From: Acidovorax sp. 69
Lineage (GTDB): Bacteria > Pseudomonadota > Gammaproteobacteria > Burkholderiales > Burkholderiaceae_C
Assembly (NCBI RefSeq): GCF_002797445.1
Contig: NZ_PGEP01000001.1
Coordinates: forward strand, 2,170,501-2,234,500
Length of the DNA stretch: 64,000 nt
Direction of reading: 5' to 3'
Shown in pieces: positions 44,905 to 54,330 of the stretch. Under the pieces are notes generated by a model. That model worked only from the letters and a program-made list of their open reading frames with translations, ran no database searches and had not been told where the DNA came from. Position 1 is the first letter of the stretch, and each line of letters starts with the position of its first letter. The translations under genes and the position numbers were made by a program.

Positions 44905-45582
44905 ATGTCACGACCCGGTCTGTTCATTACCTTTGAAGGCATCGATGGTGCGGGCAAGTCCTCGCACATTGAGGGCTTGGCGGCGGCGTTCCGTACCCAG
45001 GGCCGTACGGTCACCGTGAGCCGCGAGCCCGGCGGCACTCCGCTGGCTGAAAAGCTGCGCGAGATGGTGCTGAACGACCCCATGGACGCACTCACCGAGT
45101 CCCTCTTGATTTTTGCTGCCCGCCGCGACCACCTGCTTAACGTCATTGAACCGGCCCTGGCGCGGGGCGATGTGGTGCTGTGCGACCGGTTTACCGATGC
45201 CACCTTCGCCTACCAAGGGTCGGGGCGGGGCTTTGATCTGAGAGTGCTATCAGTTTTGGAGCGTCTGGCGCAGACGGGACTTGCGCCTGATGCCAATTTG
45301 ATGCGTGAACCGGACCTGACGGTGTGGTTTGATCTGGCCCCCGAGGTGGCGGCCGAGCGCCTGGCTGGAGCACGTGTGCCTGACCGTTTTGAGGCCCAGC
45401 CCGTGGAGTTCTTCCGCCGCGTAGCCCAAGGTTATGCCGACCGCGCCGCCGCTGCGCCCCAACGCTTTGCGCGTCTGGATGCGGCGCAGGAGCGCCACCG
45501 TGTCTGGCAGCAACTCACCAGCGTGTTTGTGCGCAAGGGGTGGCTGGCCATCATGGTGGCCGCGCAGGGAGGGCCCCAATGA
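44905..45582 (+). CDS. tmk: Thymidylate kinase
   Basis: 225 residues from ATG 44905 (AACCAAGG upstream); a GTG at 44869 is the alternative start. It phosphorylates dTMP to dTDP. P-loop [12 protein letters not shown], the dTMP-binding [14 protein letters not shown] and the DRF motif in [20 protein letters not shown] are intact. After this, [17 protein letters not shown] is about 8-10 residues longer than the usual PDLT-WFDL junction, and the codons AGA, CTA and TCA just upstream are rare; this is a degenerate repeat footprint. The stop overlaps the holB start (ATGA). Confidence 0.94.
   Translation: MSRPGLFITFEGIDGAGKSSHIEGLAAAFRTQGRTVTVSREPGGTPLAEKLREMVLNDPMDALTESLLIFAARRDHLLNVIEPALARGDVVLCDRFTDATFAYQGSGRGFDLRVLSVLERLAQTGLAPDANLMREPDLTVWFDLAPEVAAERLAGARVPDRFEAQPVEFFRRVAQGYADRAAAAPQRFARLDAAQERHRVWQQLTSVFVRKGWLAIMVAAQGGPQ
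45244..45304 (+). repeat. Palindromic repeat (family 1), degenerate copy I inside tmk
   Basis: After GTGCTATCAGTTTTGGAGC comes GCAGACGGGACTTGCGCC, then TGATGCCAATTTGATGCG. Compare the family order GCTGCTAGCGCTTGACGGA, then TAAGCGC, then AGGCCAATTTGAT. Many positions agree, but both stems are worn. It is in frame and explains a short extra loop in the kinase. Confidence 0.45.
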
Positions 45583-46586
45583 GCGTGCCCGCCGCCGCCA
45601 TGGCGCCTTGGATTGCTTCGCAACGCACCAGCCTGCTGACCCAGCGTGGCCATGCGTGGCTGCTGCAGGGGCCGTCAGGGATGGGGCAGTACGCCTTGGG
45701 GCTGGAGCTGGTCCGCGCATGGCTGTGTGAGGCCCCTGGGGCCAACGGCGCTTGCGGCCAGTGCGGCAGTTGTCACGCCATCGACGTGCGCACCCATGCC
45801 GACCTGTGTGTGCTCATGCCCGAGGTACAGATGATGGCGCTGGGCTGGCCGCTGTCGGAAAAAGCCCAGGCCGACATCGACGACAAGAAGCGCAAACCCA
45901 GCCGCGAGATCCGCGTCGAGGCCATGCGTGATGCGGTGGAGTTTTCGCAGCGCACCTCGGCCCGTGGGCGGGGCAAGGCGGTGCTGGTCTACCCGGCAGA
46001 GCAGATGAACCACATCACGGCCAATGCGCTCCTCAAGACCTTGGAGGAACCACCAGGCGATGTGCGTTTTGTGTTGTCCAGCGAAGCGGCCCACCAGTTG
46101 TTGCCCACCATTCGCAGCCGTTGCCTGGGGCATACCATGGCCTGGCCTGCCGAGGCTGACATGCTGGCGTGGTTGCAGGCACAGGGCGTAGCCCGGGATG
46201 CGGCGACCTCCTTCCTGCGCGCCGCGGGCGGGCGGCCCGAGGATGCTCTGGCGCTGGCCCAGTCCGGTCGCAGCCCGCAGGCTTGGGGCGCCCTGCCACA
46301 GGCCATGGCCCGTGGTGACGTGACGGCCCTGGGCGACTGGGCCCCGGCCCAGGCCATCGACGCATTGCAAAAGCTTTGCCATGATCTGCTGGCCGCCAGC
46401 GTGGGCAGTGCTCCGCGCTACTTTGCGCAGGCAGACCTGCCCAAGGTGCCACCCCTGGGTGCACTCACACGCTGGTCGCGCGCATTGGCCAAGGAGGCGC
46501 GCACAGCGGACCATCCGTTCAATGCCGGCCTCATGCTGGAGGCGCTTGTCGCCCAGGCGCGAAACACCCTACACTCCAAACACTAA
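45579..46586 (+). CDS. holB: DNA polymerase III subunit delta-prime
   Basis: 335 residues from the ATG of the ATGA overlap with tmk. Clamp-loader AAA+ fold: [20 protein letters not shown] (P-loop-like, without the catalytic Lys, as is usual in delta-prime), a zinc module [11 protein letters not shown], and the SRC motif in [33 protein letters not shown] is strongly conserved. It is a stator of the clamp loader. The pilZ gene follows, the standard order. Confidence 0.93.
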   Translation: MSVPAAAMAPWIASQRTSLLTQRGHAWLLQGPSGMGQYALGLELVRAWLCEAPGANGACGQCGSCHAIDVRTHADLCVLMPEVQMMALGWPLSEKAQADIDDKKRKPSREIRVEAMRDAVEFSQRTSARGRGKAVLVYPAEQMNHITANALLKTLEEPPGDVRFVLSSEAAHQLLPTIRSRCLGHTMAWPAEADMLAWLQAQGVARDAATSFLRAAGGRPEDALALAQSGRSPQAWGALPQAMARGDVTALGDWAPAQAIDALQKLCHDLLAASVGSAPRYFAQADLPKVPPLGALTRWSRALAKEARTADHPFNAGLMLEALVAQARNTLHSKH

Positions 46587-46603
46587 GCCGCTATCTCCTA
46601 CTC

Positions 46604-46963
46604 ATGAGCAGTCCATCCACCGCGCCCCGTCCCAGTGTCATGCAGCTGGCCATCAAGGAGAAGGCGGCCCTCTACGCGGCCTACATTCCTTTTTTTGCCG
46701 AAGGGGGCATTTTTGTACCCACCCAGCGCGACTACAAGCTGGGTGATGATGTGTATGTGCTGCTCACGCTGCCCGACGACCCGCAGCGCTACCCTGTGGC
46801 GGGCCGTGTGGCCTGGGTCACTCCTGCCCGCGCTGCAGGCAACCGCACGCAAGGTGTGGGCATCCAGTTTCCCAAAGACGAAAAATCGCGCCAGCTCAAG
46901 GCCAAGATCGAAGAACTGCTGGGAACTGCCCTGGGCTCCGACCGTCCTACCCAGACGATCTGA
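46604..46963 (+). CDS. pilZ: PilZ-domain protein (type IV pilus PilZ)
   Basis: 119 residues. It is the small PilZ of the type IV pilus system, found after holB in many proteobacteria. Core: AAYIPFFAEGGIFVPTQRDYKLGDDVYVLLTLPDDPQRYPVAGRVAW in pieces and QGVGIQF. The RxxxR and (D/N)xSxxG cyclic di-GMP motifs are lacking, as in Xanthomonas and Pseudomonas PilZ itself, which acts through partners such as PilB and FimX. A strong terminator follows. Confidence 0.9.
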   Translation: MSSPSTAPRPSVMQLAIKEKAALYAAYIPFFAEGGIFVPTQRDYKLGDDVYVLLTLPDDPQRYPVAGRVAWVTPARAAGNRTQGVGIQFPKDEKSRQLKAKIEELLGTALGSDRPTQTI

Positions 46964-46984
46964 CCGGCTCTGCCGCTGCCCTGT

Positions 46985-47014
46985 GCCGACCCGCGCTGGC
47001 GGGTCGGCTTTTTT
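46985..47014 (+). terminator. Strong intrinsic terminator after pilZ
   Basis: A perfect 10 bp stem GCCGACCCGC / GCGGGTCGGC with a 4-base loop is followed by six T. It ends the mltG-tmk-holB-pilZ row. Confidence 0.92.
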
Positions 47015-47020
47015 GTTTAG

Positions 47021-47096
47021 GACTTGCGCAAAGAAGGATGTAAGAAATCGTTTCCCTTTGGGAGAAGCTGTTTCTCCAGCCCGTTTTGCGCAAGTC
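47021..47096. repeat. Small element with 12 bp terminal inverted repeats
   Basis: GACTTGCGCAAA (47021-47032) and TTTGCGCAAGTC (47085-47096) are perfect inverted ends of a 76 bp unit. Inside lies a GGAGAA / TTCTCC hairpin. It fits the form of a MITE or a REP-like unit. No gene is inside, and no target duplication is clear. It separates the pilZ terminator from tatD by about its own length. Confidence 0.6.
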
Positions 47097-47114
47097 ATAT
47101 TGCTTTGAAACCGC

Positions 47115-47921
47115 ATGTTCACTGATTCGCATTGCCATCTCAACTTCCCGGAGCTGGTCAGCCACTTGCCCGCCATCCGCCAGGCCATGGCCGAGGCCCA
47201 GGTCACCCGGGCCTTGTGCATCTGCACCACCATGGAAGAGTTTGAGGGCGTCCATGCCCTGGCCACGGCCCACGACAACTTCTGGAGCACGGTGGGCGTG
47301 CACCCCGACAACGAGGGCGTGACGGAGCCCAGCGTGCAAGACCTGCTGGACCGTGCAGCCCTGCCGCGCGTGGTGGCCATTGGCGAAACGGGGCTCGACT
47401 ACTACGGCATGGAGGACCGCAAGGGCGGGCGCAGCATTGCCGACCTGGAATGGCAGCGTGACCGCTTTCGTACCCACATCCGCGCGGCGCGGGCCTGCAG
47501 CAAGCCCCTGATCATCCATACGCGCAGCGCATCTGACGACACGCTGGCTATCCTGCGGGAAGAGGGCGAGGACGGTGCTGGCAACCGCGCTGGTGGCGTG
47601 TTTCACTGTTTTACCGAGTCGATGCAGGTGGCGCGGGCCGCGCTGGATCTGGGCTACTACCTCTCGTTCTCGGGCATCGTGACCTTCAAGAGCGCGCAAG
47701 ACCTGCGTGATGTGGTGGCATTCGTTCCACTTGACCGCATGCTCATCGAGACCGACAGCCCGTATCTGGCGCCGGTGCCTTACCGCGGCAAGACCAATAA
47801 CCCATCGTACGTGCCCTATGTGGCCCGGCAGGTGGCCGAGACCAAGGGCCTTGCGCTGGAGGTCGTGGCTGAGGCCACCAGTCGCAATTTCGACACCTTG
47901 TTTCCTGGAGTGATGGCATGA
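47115..47921 (+). CDS. TatD-family metal-dependent hydrolase
   Basis: 268 residues. TIM-barrel hydrolase with the metal ligands His6 and His8 ([10 protein letters not shown]), Glu in IGETGLDYY, His in LIIHTRSA, His in FHCFTES and Asp in [10 protein letters not shown]; all are present. The family has 3'-5' DNase and D-aminoacyl-tRNA deacylase-like activities. Its stop overlaps the next start (ATGA). Confidence 0.92.
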   Translation: MFTDSHCHLNFPELVSHLPAIRQAMAEAQVTRALCICTTMEEFEGVHALATAHDNFWSTVGVHPDNEGVTEPSVQDLLDRAALPRVVAIGETGLDYYGMEDRKGGRSIADLEWQRDRFRTHIRAARACSKPLIIHTRSASDDTLAILREEGEDGAGNRAGGVFHCFTESMQVARAALDLGYYLSFSGIVTFKSAQDLRDVVAFVPLDRMLIETDSPYLAPVPYRGKTNNPSYVPYVARQVAETKGLALEVVAEATSRNFDTLFPGVMA

Positions 47922-48592
47922 GCTTGCACCGACGTTCTGCCTTGGCTGCTGTGGGTTTGGGGCTGGTCTCTGTCCGCGTTTGGGCGGGAGCCTATGAAGA
48001 CTTTTTTGTGGCCATCCTGCGCGACGATGGGGATGCGATCACCACATTGCTGCGTCGGGGTTTCGACCCCAATACCCGCGACCCCAAGGGACAGGTGGGG
48101 CTCACGATTGCGCTGCAAAACGGCGCGAACAAGGCTTTTTCAGCACTGCTGGCATCGCGCAAAGTGAATGTGGACGCGCGCAACGCTCAGGACGAAAGCC
48201 CGCTCATGATGGCGGCGCTCAAGGGCAACGTAGAGGCTGTGAAGTCGCTCATCGTGCGCGATGCCGATGTGAACAAGACCGGCTGGGCGCCGCTGCATTA
48301 CGCGGCATCGGCAGGTTCTCCGCAGCACGCGATGATCATTGCACTGCTGCTGGAGAACCATGCGTATATCGATGCGGGGTCGCCCAATGGCACCACCCCT
48401 CTCATGATGGCTGCGCACTATGGATCGATCGAGGCGGTGCAGCTTTTGCTGGATGAGGGTGCAGACCCCACGCTCAAGAACCAGCTGGGTTTGACGGCCA
48501 CGGATTTCGCAATGCGCGTGAGCCGTACGGACTCGGCTGAAAAAATCGCTGCGGCCATACGGCGGCGGCAGCCAAATCGGGGCAAGTGGTAG
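47918..48592 (+). CDS. Exported ankyrin-repeat protein
   Basis: 224 residues, overlapping the tatD-family stop by ATGA. An N-terminal signal ([19 protein letters not shown]) is followed by about five ankyrin repeats, such as [21 protein letters not shown] and [22 protein letters not shown]. It is probably periplasmic and acts by protein contact. Ankyrin genes after tatD are frequent in this family of bacteria. The partner is unknown. Confidence 0.88.
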   Translation: MSLHRRSALAAVGLGLVSVRVWAGAYEDFFVAILRDDGDAITTLLRRGFDPNTRDPKGQVGLTIALQNGANKAFSALLASRKVNVDARNAQDESPLMMAALKGNVEAVKSLIVRDADVNKTGWAPLHYAASAGSPQHAMIIALLLENHAYIDAGSPNGTTPLMMAAHYGSIEAVQLLLDEGADPTLKNQLGLTATDFAMRVSRTDSAEKIAAAIRRRQPNRGKW

Positions 48593-48609
48593 CCGGGGCA
48601 TCGTCTCCG

Positions 48610-48637
48610 CCGTTGAACCGCACTGAGGGTTCAGCGG
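48610..48637. terminator. Hairpin between convergent genes, weak terminator candidate
   Basis: CCGTTGAACC (48610-48619) faces GGTTCAGCGG (48628-48637), a 10 bp stem with one G-U pair. There is no T run on either strand, so it may only slow polymerase or protect mRNA ends of the ankyrin gene and msbA. Confidence 0.35.
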
Positions 48638-48657
48638 GCGCTGGCGCGGTGGTGGGT

Positions 48658-50463
48658 CTATTCCAACGCAGCAGCGTTGTTGCCTGCCACCGGACGCGCC
48701 TGCAGGCGCGCATACAGCCCGCCTTGGGCCATCAGTTCGTTGTGCGTGCCTTGCTCTGCGATACGCCCCCGCTCCATGACAACCACCCGGTCAGCATGCT
48801 CGATGGTGGACAGGCGGTGTGCAATGACCACTGTGGTGCGCCCTTGCATCAGGCGCTGCAGAGCATCCTGTACCAGGCGTTCCGATTCGGTATCGAGCGC
48901 TGAGGTTGCTTCGTCCAGGATCAGAATGGGAGCGTCTTTGTAGAGGGCCCGCGCAATGGCAAGCCGCTGGCGTTGCCCGCCCGATAGCTGGGTGGCGTTG
49001 TGCCCCACCACCGTGTGAATGCCTTGCGGAAGGGCAGTCACATGTTCTGACAGATTGGCGGCAACCAGGCATTCGAGCACGCGCTTTTCATCCACGGTAT
49101 GGCCGAGCGCAACATTGGCGGCGATCGTGTCGTTGAACATCACCACGTCCTGGCTCACCATGGCAAATTGTGAGCGCAGCGAACCCAGGTCCCAGTCAGG
49201 CAAGGCGTGTCCATCGACCAGGATGCTTCCCGATGCGGGCATTACGAACCGTGGCAACAGGTTGACCAGCGTGGTTTTTCCTGCGCCGGAAGGGCCGACC
49301 AAGGCGACGATCTCACCGGGTGCAACCTGCAGGCTCACGCGGTCCAGTGCGGGCGCATGCTCCGGGCCAAAGGCCACGGTCACGTTGTCGAGGGTGAGCG
49401 ATCCTTGGACGCGGTCGACTCGGTATTGACCACCGGTTTCTGCACCGGTGTCGCCCAGAAGGCCCAGGCCGCGCTCCAGGGCCGCCACACCGCGTGTCAC
49501 CGGACTGGCCACGTCGGCCAGGCGTCGGATGGGCGCGATGAGCATGAGCATGGCCGTGATGAACGAGACGAATCCACCCACCGTGACGTCCTTTGCATCA
49601 ACAGTGCCCCTGCTTTGCCAAAGGGCGATACAGATCACCACCGAGAGTGCTGCGGCCGCGAGCAGTTGGGTCAGCGGGGTCATGGCCGCTGATGCAATCG
49701 TGGACTTGATGGCCAGACGCCGAAGGCTATGGCTCAGCCCCGCAAAACGCTGGGCCTGTCCTGCCTGTGCGCCATGCAGGCGAACCATGCGGTGGGCCAG
49801 CACGTTTTCCTCCACCACATACGCCAGTTCGTCGGTCGCCTGCTGGCTGCTCTTGGTGAGGTGGTACAGCCTTCGCGACAGGGTCTTCATGATCCATGCC
49901 ACGCCTGGAACTACCACGGCGACGATCAGCGTGAGTTGCCAGTTGAGGTACAGCAGGTAGACCAGCAGCGCCACCAGTGTGAATCCGTCGCGCGACAGCC
50001 CCAGCAGCGCCTGCACCAGCAAGGTGGCGCCGGTCTGGACTTCATAGACCACGGTGTTGGACAGCGCGCTGGCAGATTGGCGTGAAAACAGGCCCATCTC
50101 TGCAGCCAGTACCCGGTCAAACAGGGCTTGCCGCAATGCCAGCATGCCCTCGTTGGCGATGCGCGCGAGCGCATACTGACCTACAAACTGGGAGATGCCC
50201 CGAACCAGGAAGACTCCGAGAATAGCCAGCGGCACCATCCAAAGCTGCAGAGTGCCTTGGGTGAAGCCTCTGTCGAGCAGGGGTTGCAGCAGGGCCGGAA
50301 TGAGTGGCTCGGTGATGGCGCCGACAAGCGTCGCAACGATAGCCAGGCCCCAGGCCAGCCGCTGGTTGCCAAAGTAGATGGACAGCCGCTTGAGGCGCGC
50401 GGTCAGGCTGGCGGGAGGGAGGGAGGCGTTGGCAGGCGTGGCGCCCGTGTCATTGGCTTGCAT
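48658..50463 (-). CDS. msbA: Lipid A export permease/ATP-binding protein MsbA
   Basis: 601 residues: six membrane helices (about 35-320), then the ATPase domain with Walker A GPSGAGKTT, signature LSGGQRQRLAIARALYKDAP, Walker B ILILDEATSALD and switch His in IAHRL. Length and the EENVLAHRMVRLHGAQ coupling region fit MsbA, which flips lipid A-core across the inner membrane. It is divergent from tolB across 186 bp. Confidence 0.92.
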   Translation of the reverse strand: MQANDTGATPANASLPPASLTARLKRLSIYFGNQRLAWGLAIVATLVGAITEPLIPALLQPLLDRGFTQGTLQLWMVPLAILGVFLVRGISQFVGQYALARIANEGMLALRQALFDRVLAAEMGLFSRQSASALSNTVVYEVQTGATLLVQALLGLSRDGFTLVALLVYLLYLNWQLTLIVAVVVPGVAWIMKTLSRRLYHLTKSSQQATDELAYVVEENVLAHRMVRLHGAQAGQAQRFAGLSHSLRRLAIKSTIASAAMTPLTQLLAAAALSVVICIALWQSRGTVDAKDVTVGGFVSFITAMLMLIAPIRRLADVASPVTRGVAALERGLGLLGDTGAETGGQYRVDRVQGSLTLDNVTVAFGPEHAPALDRVSLQVAPGEIVALVGPSGAGKTTLVNLLPRFVMPASGSILVDGHALPDWDLGSLRSQFAMVSQDVVMFNDTIAANVALGHTVDEKRVLECLVAANLSEHVTALPQGIHTVVGHNATQLSGGQRQRLAIARALYKDAPILILDEATSALDTESERLVQDALQRLMQGRTTVVIAHRLSTIEHADRVVVMERGRIAEQGTHNELMAQGGLYARLQARPVAGNNAAALE

Positions 50464-50649
50464 GTGGCCCGGATTCTAAGGTTCCGTGGCTACGGACTAC
50501 CTATACGCGCCATGGAATGACGCGCGCGCCCCTTGGAAGGTGTGAGAGAGAAGTTGATCGGCGCGCACAGTTTGTCACAGAGGGCTTTCTGCTGTGTGTA
50601 ACATTCGGGGCCTGCCTTTCGGCATATGTTCGGCTACCGCTGGCTGCCA

Positions 50650-51969
50650 ATGACCACAGATCGAATCTCCAAACACCCATCTCCTGCGGCTTTGCCGCTT
50701 CCCTTGCGTCGCCAATTGCTGGCTGCGTTGATCGCTACACCTTCTCTACCGGCTTTGGCGCAGTTTCGTGTCGAAGTGGTTGGTGTGGGCCTGACCCAGT
50801 TGCCCATTGCCATCGCCCCCTTTCGGGGCGATGCCCAAGCTCCACAGAAGATCGCTGCCATTGTCCAGGCCGATCTGGAGCGCAGTGGCCAGTTTCGAGC
50901 CGTCGATGCTGCGGGTGTGGCCTTGGATGAAACCGCGCGGCCCGATGTGGCGCTGTGGCGGCAGAAAAGCGCTGACTCGCTGGCGACGGGGAGTGTCACT
51001 CGTTTGGCCGATGGACGCTTTGATGTGCGTTTTCGTCTGTGGGATGTGATCAAGGGGCAGGACCTGGGAGGGCAGAGCTTTGTAGTCACGCAGGGCGATT
51101 TGCGTCTGGTGGCGCACCGCATTGCCGATTTCATCTACGAAAAGCTCACAGGCGAGCGCGGCGTTTTTTCGACGCGCATTGCTTATGTGACCAAGACCGG
51201 GCCCCGATACAGCCTGTGGGTCGCAGATGCCGATGGCGAGAATGCGCAGTCGGCGCTGTCGAGCCCTGAACCCATCATTTCCCCGGCCTGGTCGCCCAAC
51301 GGCGGGCAACTGGCCTATGTGTCTTTTGAATCCCGCAAGCCGGTTGTCTATGTGCACGACGTGGCATCGGGTCGCCGACGCTTGATTGCCAACTTTCGGG
51401 GTTCCAACAGCGCGCCGGCCTGGGCCCCGGACGGGCGGTCGCTGGCCGTGACGCTGAGTCGCGATGGTGGCTCTCAGCTCTACAGCATCGACGCCAATGG
51501 CGGTGAGCCGCGTCGCCTGATGCAGAGCGCCGGCATTGACACGGAGCCGGTGTTTTCAGGCGATGGTCGCAGTATCTATTTCGTTAGCGACCGCGGTGGC
51601 GCACCGCAGATTTACAAGGTGGGTGCATCGGGCGGCAACGCCGAGCGTGTGACCTTCACCGGCACGTACAACATCTCGCCCACGGTGAGTCCTGACGGTC
51701 GCTGGTTGGCCTATATCTCCCGCGTGGGAGGCGCCTTCAAATTGCACGTGATGGATCTGTCCTCCGGTACCGTGAATGCCCTGACCGACACTACGGCGGA
51801 CGAAAATCCCAGCTTTGCACCCAATAGCCGTCTCATCGTGTACGCCACTCAGCAACAAGGCCGTGAAGCACTCATGACGACCACGCTGGACGGAAAAATC
51901 AAAGCCCGTTTGGCAGGACAAGCGGGTGATCTTCGCGAACCGGATTGGGGTCCGTTTCAAAAGCAATGA
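50650..51969 (+). CDS. tolB: Tol-Pal system beta-propeller protein TolB
   Basis: 439 residues from ATG 50650; a longer frame from ATG 50626 is possible. The signal peptide ends at ALAQ (about residue 38). The N-terminal TolB domain (about 39-170) precedes WD40-like propeller repeats: [64 protein letters not shown] and [14 protein letters not shown]. It works in the periplasm with Pal to keep the outer membrane anchored. Head of tolB-pal-cpoB-tcdA. Confidence 0.95.
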   Translation: MTTDRISKHPSPAALPLPLRRQLLAALIATPSLPALAQFRVEVVGVGLTQLPIAIAPFRGDAQAPQKIAAIVQADLERSGQFRAVDAAGVALDETARPDVALWRQKSADSLATGSVTRLADGRFDVRFRLWDVIKGQDLGGQSFVVTQGDLRLVAHRIADFIYEKLTGERGVFSTRIAYVTKTGPRYSLWVADADGENAQSALSSPEPIISPAWSPNGGQLAYVSFESRKPVVYVHDVASGRRRLIANFRGSNSAPAWAPDGRSLAVTLSRDGGSQLYSIDANGGEPRRLMQSAGIDTEPVFSGDGRSIYFVSDRGGAPQIYKVGASGGNAERVTFTGTYNISPTVSPDGRWLAYISRVGGAFKLHVMDLSSGTVNALTDTTADENPSFAPNSRLIVYATQQQGREALMTTTLDGKIKARLAGQAGDLREPDWGPFQKQ

Positions 51970-52013
51970 ACTTTCACGCACTTTCAGTTATCAAGTCTTC
52001 AGGAGAAATTTGG

Positions 52014-52556
52014 ATGATCAAACGCATTACCCTTGCCCTTACCGTTGTCGCATTGATGGCGGGTTGTAGTTCCGGCGTGAAACTGGACGATGTTCCCGTC
52101 GAAGATAAAAATGCAACCTCCACCATGGGCGGTGCCAACGGTGGCGCCAATTCGGGCAACACTTCGCAAAGCGGGGTTGCCGGTGTCGATCTCGGGCAGT
52201 CCGGGCGTGATGGCGCGGGCCCTGTGGGCGTGGCACGCATCGTGTACTTCGACTACGACAGCTATGTCATCAAGCCCGAATTCCAGTCGCTGATTGAAGC
52301 GCACTCCCGTTTCATCAAGGCGGGCTCCGGTCGCAAGGTCATGATCGAGGGCCACACCGACGACCGTGGTGGCCGCGAGTACAACCTGGCGCTGGGTCAA
52401 AAGCGTGCAGAAGCCGTGCGTCGTTCACTGGGCTTGCTGGGCGTATCTGACAGCCAGGTGGAAGCGGTGAGTTTTGGCAAAGAGAAGCCAGCAGCCCAAG
52501 GCAATAGTGAAGATGTGCACGCGCAAAACCGCCGTGCCGAACTGTCCTACCGTTAA
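52014..52556 (+). CDS. pal: Peptidoglycan-associated lipoprotein Pal
   Basis: 180 residues from the ATG after CAGGAGAAATTTGG. Lipobox LMAGC with Cys18. A Gly/Asn/Ser-rich linker (about 30-70) precedes the OmpA-like domain: VYFDYDSYVIKPEF, IEGHTDDRGGREYNLALGQKRAEAVRRSL and NRRAELSY, which bind peptidoglycan. It partners TolB. The stop overlaps the cpoB start (TAATG). Confidence 0.95.
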   Translation: MIKRITLALTVVALMAGCSSGVKLDDVPVEDKNATSTMGGANGGANSGNTSQSGVAGVDLGQSGRDGAGPVGVARIVYFDYDSYVIKPEFQSLIEAHSRFIKAGSGRKVMIEGHTDDRGGREYNLALGQKRAEAVRRSLGLLGVSDSQVEAVSFGKEKPAAQGNSEDVHAQNRRAELSYR

Positions 52557-53347
52557 TGCGAGCCACTGCCGTGGTCTTCCCTTTTAAGGTGCTGGCTGCT
52601 GCAGCACTGTCGGTGGTCTTGATGCCCACCGTCAATGCCGCCATTTTTGAAGATGGTGAGGCACGCCGAGCTATCTTGGAGATGCGCCAGCGTGTTGATG
52701 GAATGCAGTTGTCCAGCCAGCGTTCCACCGAAGAGCTTCGTAAGTTGGGTGAGGAAAACGCTCAGTTGCGTCGCAGCCTCTTGGACCTGCAGACGCAGAT
52801 AGAGACCCTGCGGTCCGAGCAGGCGAAGCTCAACGGCCAGAACGAGCAATTGTTGCGTGATGTAGGGGACTTGCAGCGTCGCCAGAAAGACATCGCACAA
52901 GGTGTCGATGAACGGCTTCGCCAGTTCGAACCGATCAAAGTGACTGTCGATGGGAAAGAATTCCAGGCGGATCCTGCAGAAAAGCGGGATTTCGAAGCCG
53001 CTTTGGCAGTCTTCCGCTCTGGCAAGTTTCCAGACGCAAGTGTCGCTTTTTCTGGTTTTGTGAAGCAGTATCCCCGCAGTGGTTTTGTGCCGTCGGCACG
53101 TTTCTGGCTCGGCAATGCCCAGTATGCGACCCGTGAGTACAAGGACGCTATTGGCAATTTCAAGCAGATGCTGTCTGACGCCCCAGGACATGCCCGTGCG
53201 CCCGAAGCCGCTTTGTCAATAGCCAATTGCCAGATCGAACTGAAAGACACGCGTACTGCCCGCAAGACGCTGGAAGACCTCGTGCGGGCCTACCCACAAT
53301 CTGAGGCGGCGGTTGCGGCCAAAGAGCGCCTTTCCCGTTTGAAGTAA
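52556..53347 (+). CDS. cpoB: Cell division coordinator CpoB (YbgF)
   Basis: 263 residues. Signal peptide to about residue 29, a coiled coil (about 40-115, rich in Gln, Glu and Arg), then TPR repeats (FEAALAVFRSGKFPDASVAF, ARFWLGNAQYATREYKDAIGNF and later). It links peptidoglycan synthesis to outer-membrane constriction with Tol-Pal. Start and stop overlap both neighbours by TAATG. Confidence 0.93.
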   Translation: MRATAVVFPFKVLAAAALSVVLMPTVNAAIFEDGEARRAILEMRQRVDGMQLSSQRSTEELRKLGEENAQLRRSLLDLQTQIETLRSEQAKLNGQNEQLLRDVGDLQRRQKDIAQGVDERLRQFEPIKVTVDGKEFQADPAEKRDFEAALAVFRSGKFPDASVAFSGFVKQYPRSGFVPSARFWLGNAQYATREYKDAIGNFKQMLSDAPGHARAPEAALSIANCQIELKDTRTARKTLEDLVRAYPQSEAAVAAKERLSRLK

Positions 53348-54171
53348 TGTCAGGCGAAGTACCTTCGCCTGCAGTGCCACTGCTGGATGACATGGAAGCA
53401 TCTTTAGAGCGCCGATTTGGCGGGCTTGAGCGGCTGTACGGTGTTGTGGGTGCTGCACAGATTCGCCGCGCTCACATCGTCGTGATCGGTATCGGGGGCG
53501 TGGGCTCATGGGCTGCGGAGGCATTGGCTCGCAGCGGGGTTGCACAGATCACGCTGGTTGACCTCGACCATGTGGCTGAGTCCAATATCAATCGGCAGAT
53601 CCACGCTTTGACCGAAACCGTGGGCCAGGCCAAAGTGCTGGCGATGCGGGACCGGATTGCCCAGATCAACCCTGTTTGCAGAGTTCACTGCATCGAGGAG
53701 TTTGTCGAGCCGGGAAATTGGCCGGGACTTCTGACGGAACCCGTAGATGCTGTCATTGATGCCTGTGATCAGGTGAAGGCTAAAGTGGCCATCGCAGTCT
53801 GGGCCAAGACCTCGGGGGTTTTGCACATCACGGTTGGGGCTGCCGGTGGCAAAAGGCAGGCACACAAGGTTGATGTGGATGATTTGGCGCATACAACCCA
53901 TGATCCCTTGTTGGCTCAGGTGCGTTACCAGATGCGCAAGAACCACCGGGCACCACGTGAAGGTAAACGGATTGGAGTGACCTGTGTCTTCAGTCGAGAG
54001 GCTGTCGCACCGCCCGACGCTTCCTGCAATATCGAGGGAGATGGTTCCTTGAATTGCCATGGATACGGATCCGTGGTCGCGGTCACGGCAACATTTGGTC
54101 AATGTGCAGCTGGCTGGGTGCTCGACAAACTTGCGACAGCTTCAAAATCAGCTGAAAAAAAGACGCTATAA
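53347..54171 (+). CDS. tcdA: tRNA threonylcarbamoyladenosine dehydratase TcdA
   Basis: 274 residues. E1-like ThiF fold: ATP site GIGGVGSWAAEALARSGVAQITLVDLD, then NINRQ with the Asn/Arg pair, and IDACDQVKAKVAI. A late GSVVAVTATFGQCAAGWVLDKL segment fits CsdL/TcdA. It cyclises t6A37 to ct6A in tRNA; tRNA-Lys, one of its substrates, is encoded directly downstream. The TAA stop lies inside the -10 box of that tRNA. Confidence 0.92.
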   Translation: MSGEVPSPAVPLLDDMEASLERRFGGLERLYGVVGAAQIRRAHIVVIGIGGVGSWAAEALARSGVAQITLVDLDHVAESNINRQIHALTETVGQAKVLAMRDRIAQINPVCRVHCIEEFVEPGNWPGLLTEPVDAVIDACDQVKAKVAIAVWAKTSGVLHITVGAAGGKRQAHKVDVDDLAHTTHDPLLAQVRYQMRKNHRAPREGKRIGVTCVFSREAVAPPDASCNIEGDGSLNCHGYGSVVAVTATFGQCAAGWVLDKLATASKSAEKKTL

Positions 54172-54172
54172 T
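54167..54172 (+). promoter_or_regulatory. TATAAT -10 box of tRNA-Lys, overlapping the tcdA stop
   Basis: A perfect TATAAT lies 41 bases before the tRNA. Its central TAA (54169-54171) is the tcdA stop codon. No good -35 is found at 16-18 bases. Confidence 0.6.
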
Positions 54173-54212
54173 TCAAGGCTTTGCAGCAGGCAACTGATTG
54201 CTGCAATCGGCC

Positions 54213-54288
54213 GGGACGTTAGCTCAGTTGGTAGAGCAGCGGACTTTTAATCCGTTTGTCGTGGGTTCGACCCCCGCACGTCCCACCA
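54213..54288 (+). tRNA. tRNA-Lys (anticodon UUU)
   Basis: 76 bases with encoded CCA. Acceptor GGGACGT pairs with ACGTCCC; D arm GCTCAGTTGGTAGAGC; anticodon loop CTTTTAA gives UUU; T arm GTGGG-TTCGACC-CCCGC. Its 3' end faces the first integrase gene, so it is the likely attachment site. Confidence 0.97.
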
Positions 54289-54296
54289 AGGTATTC

Positions 54297-54330
54297 AAGG
54301 GCTTAGCCGTATGGCTAGGCCCTTTGTACT
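54297..54330 (+). terminator. Terminator after tRNA-Lys, overlapping the int-1 stop
   Basis: AAGGGCTTAGCC and GGCTAGGCCCTT form a 12 bp stem with one G-U pair and loop GTAT, followed by TTTGTACTTTT. It covers the stop codon of the convergent integrase gene. Confidence 0.75.
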
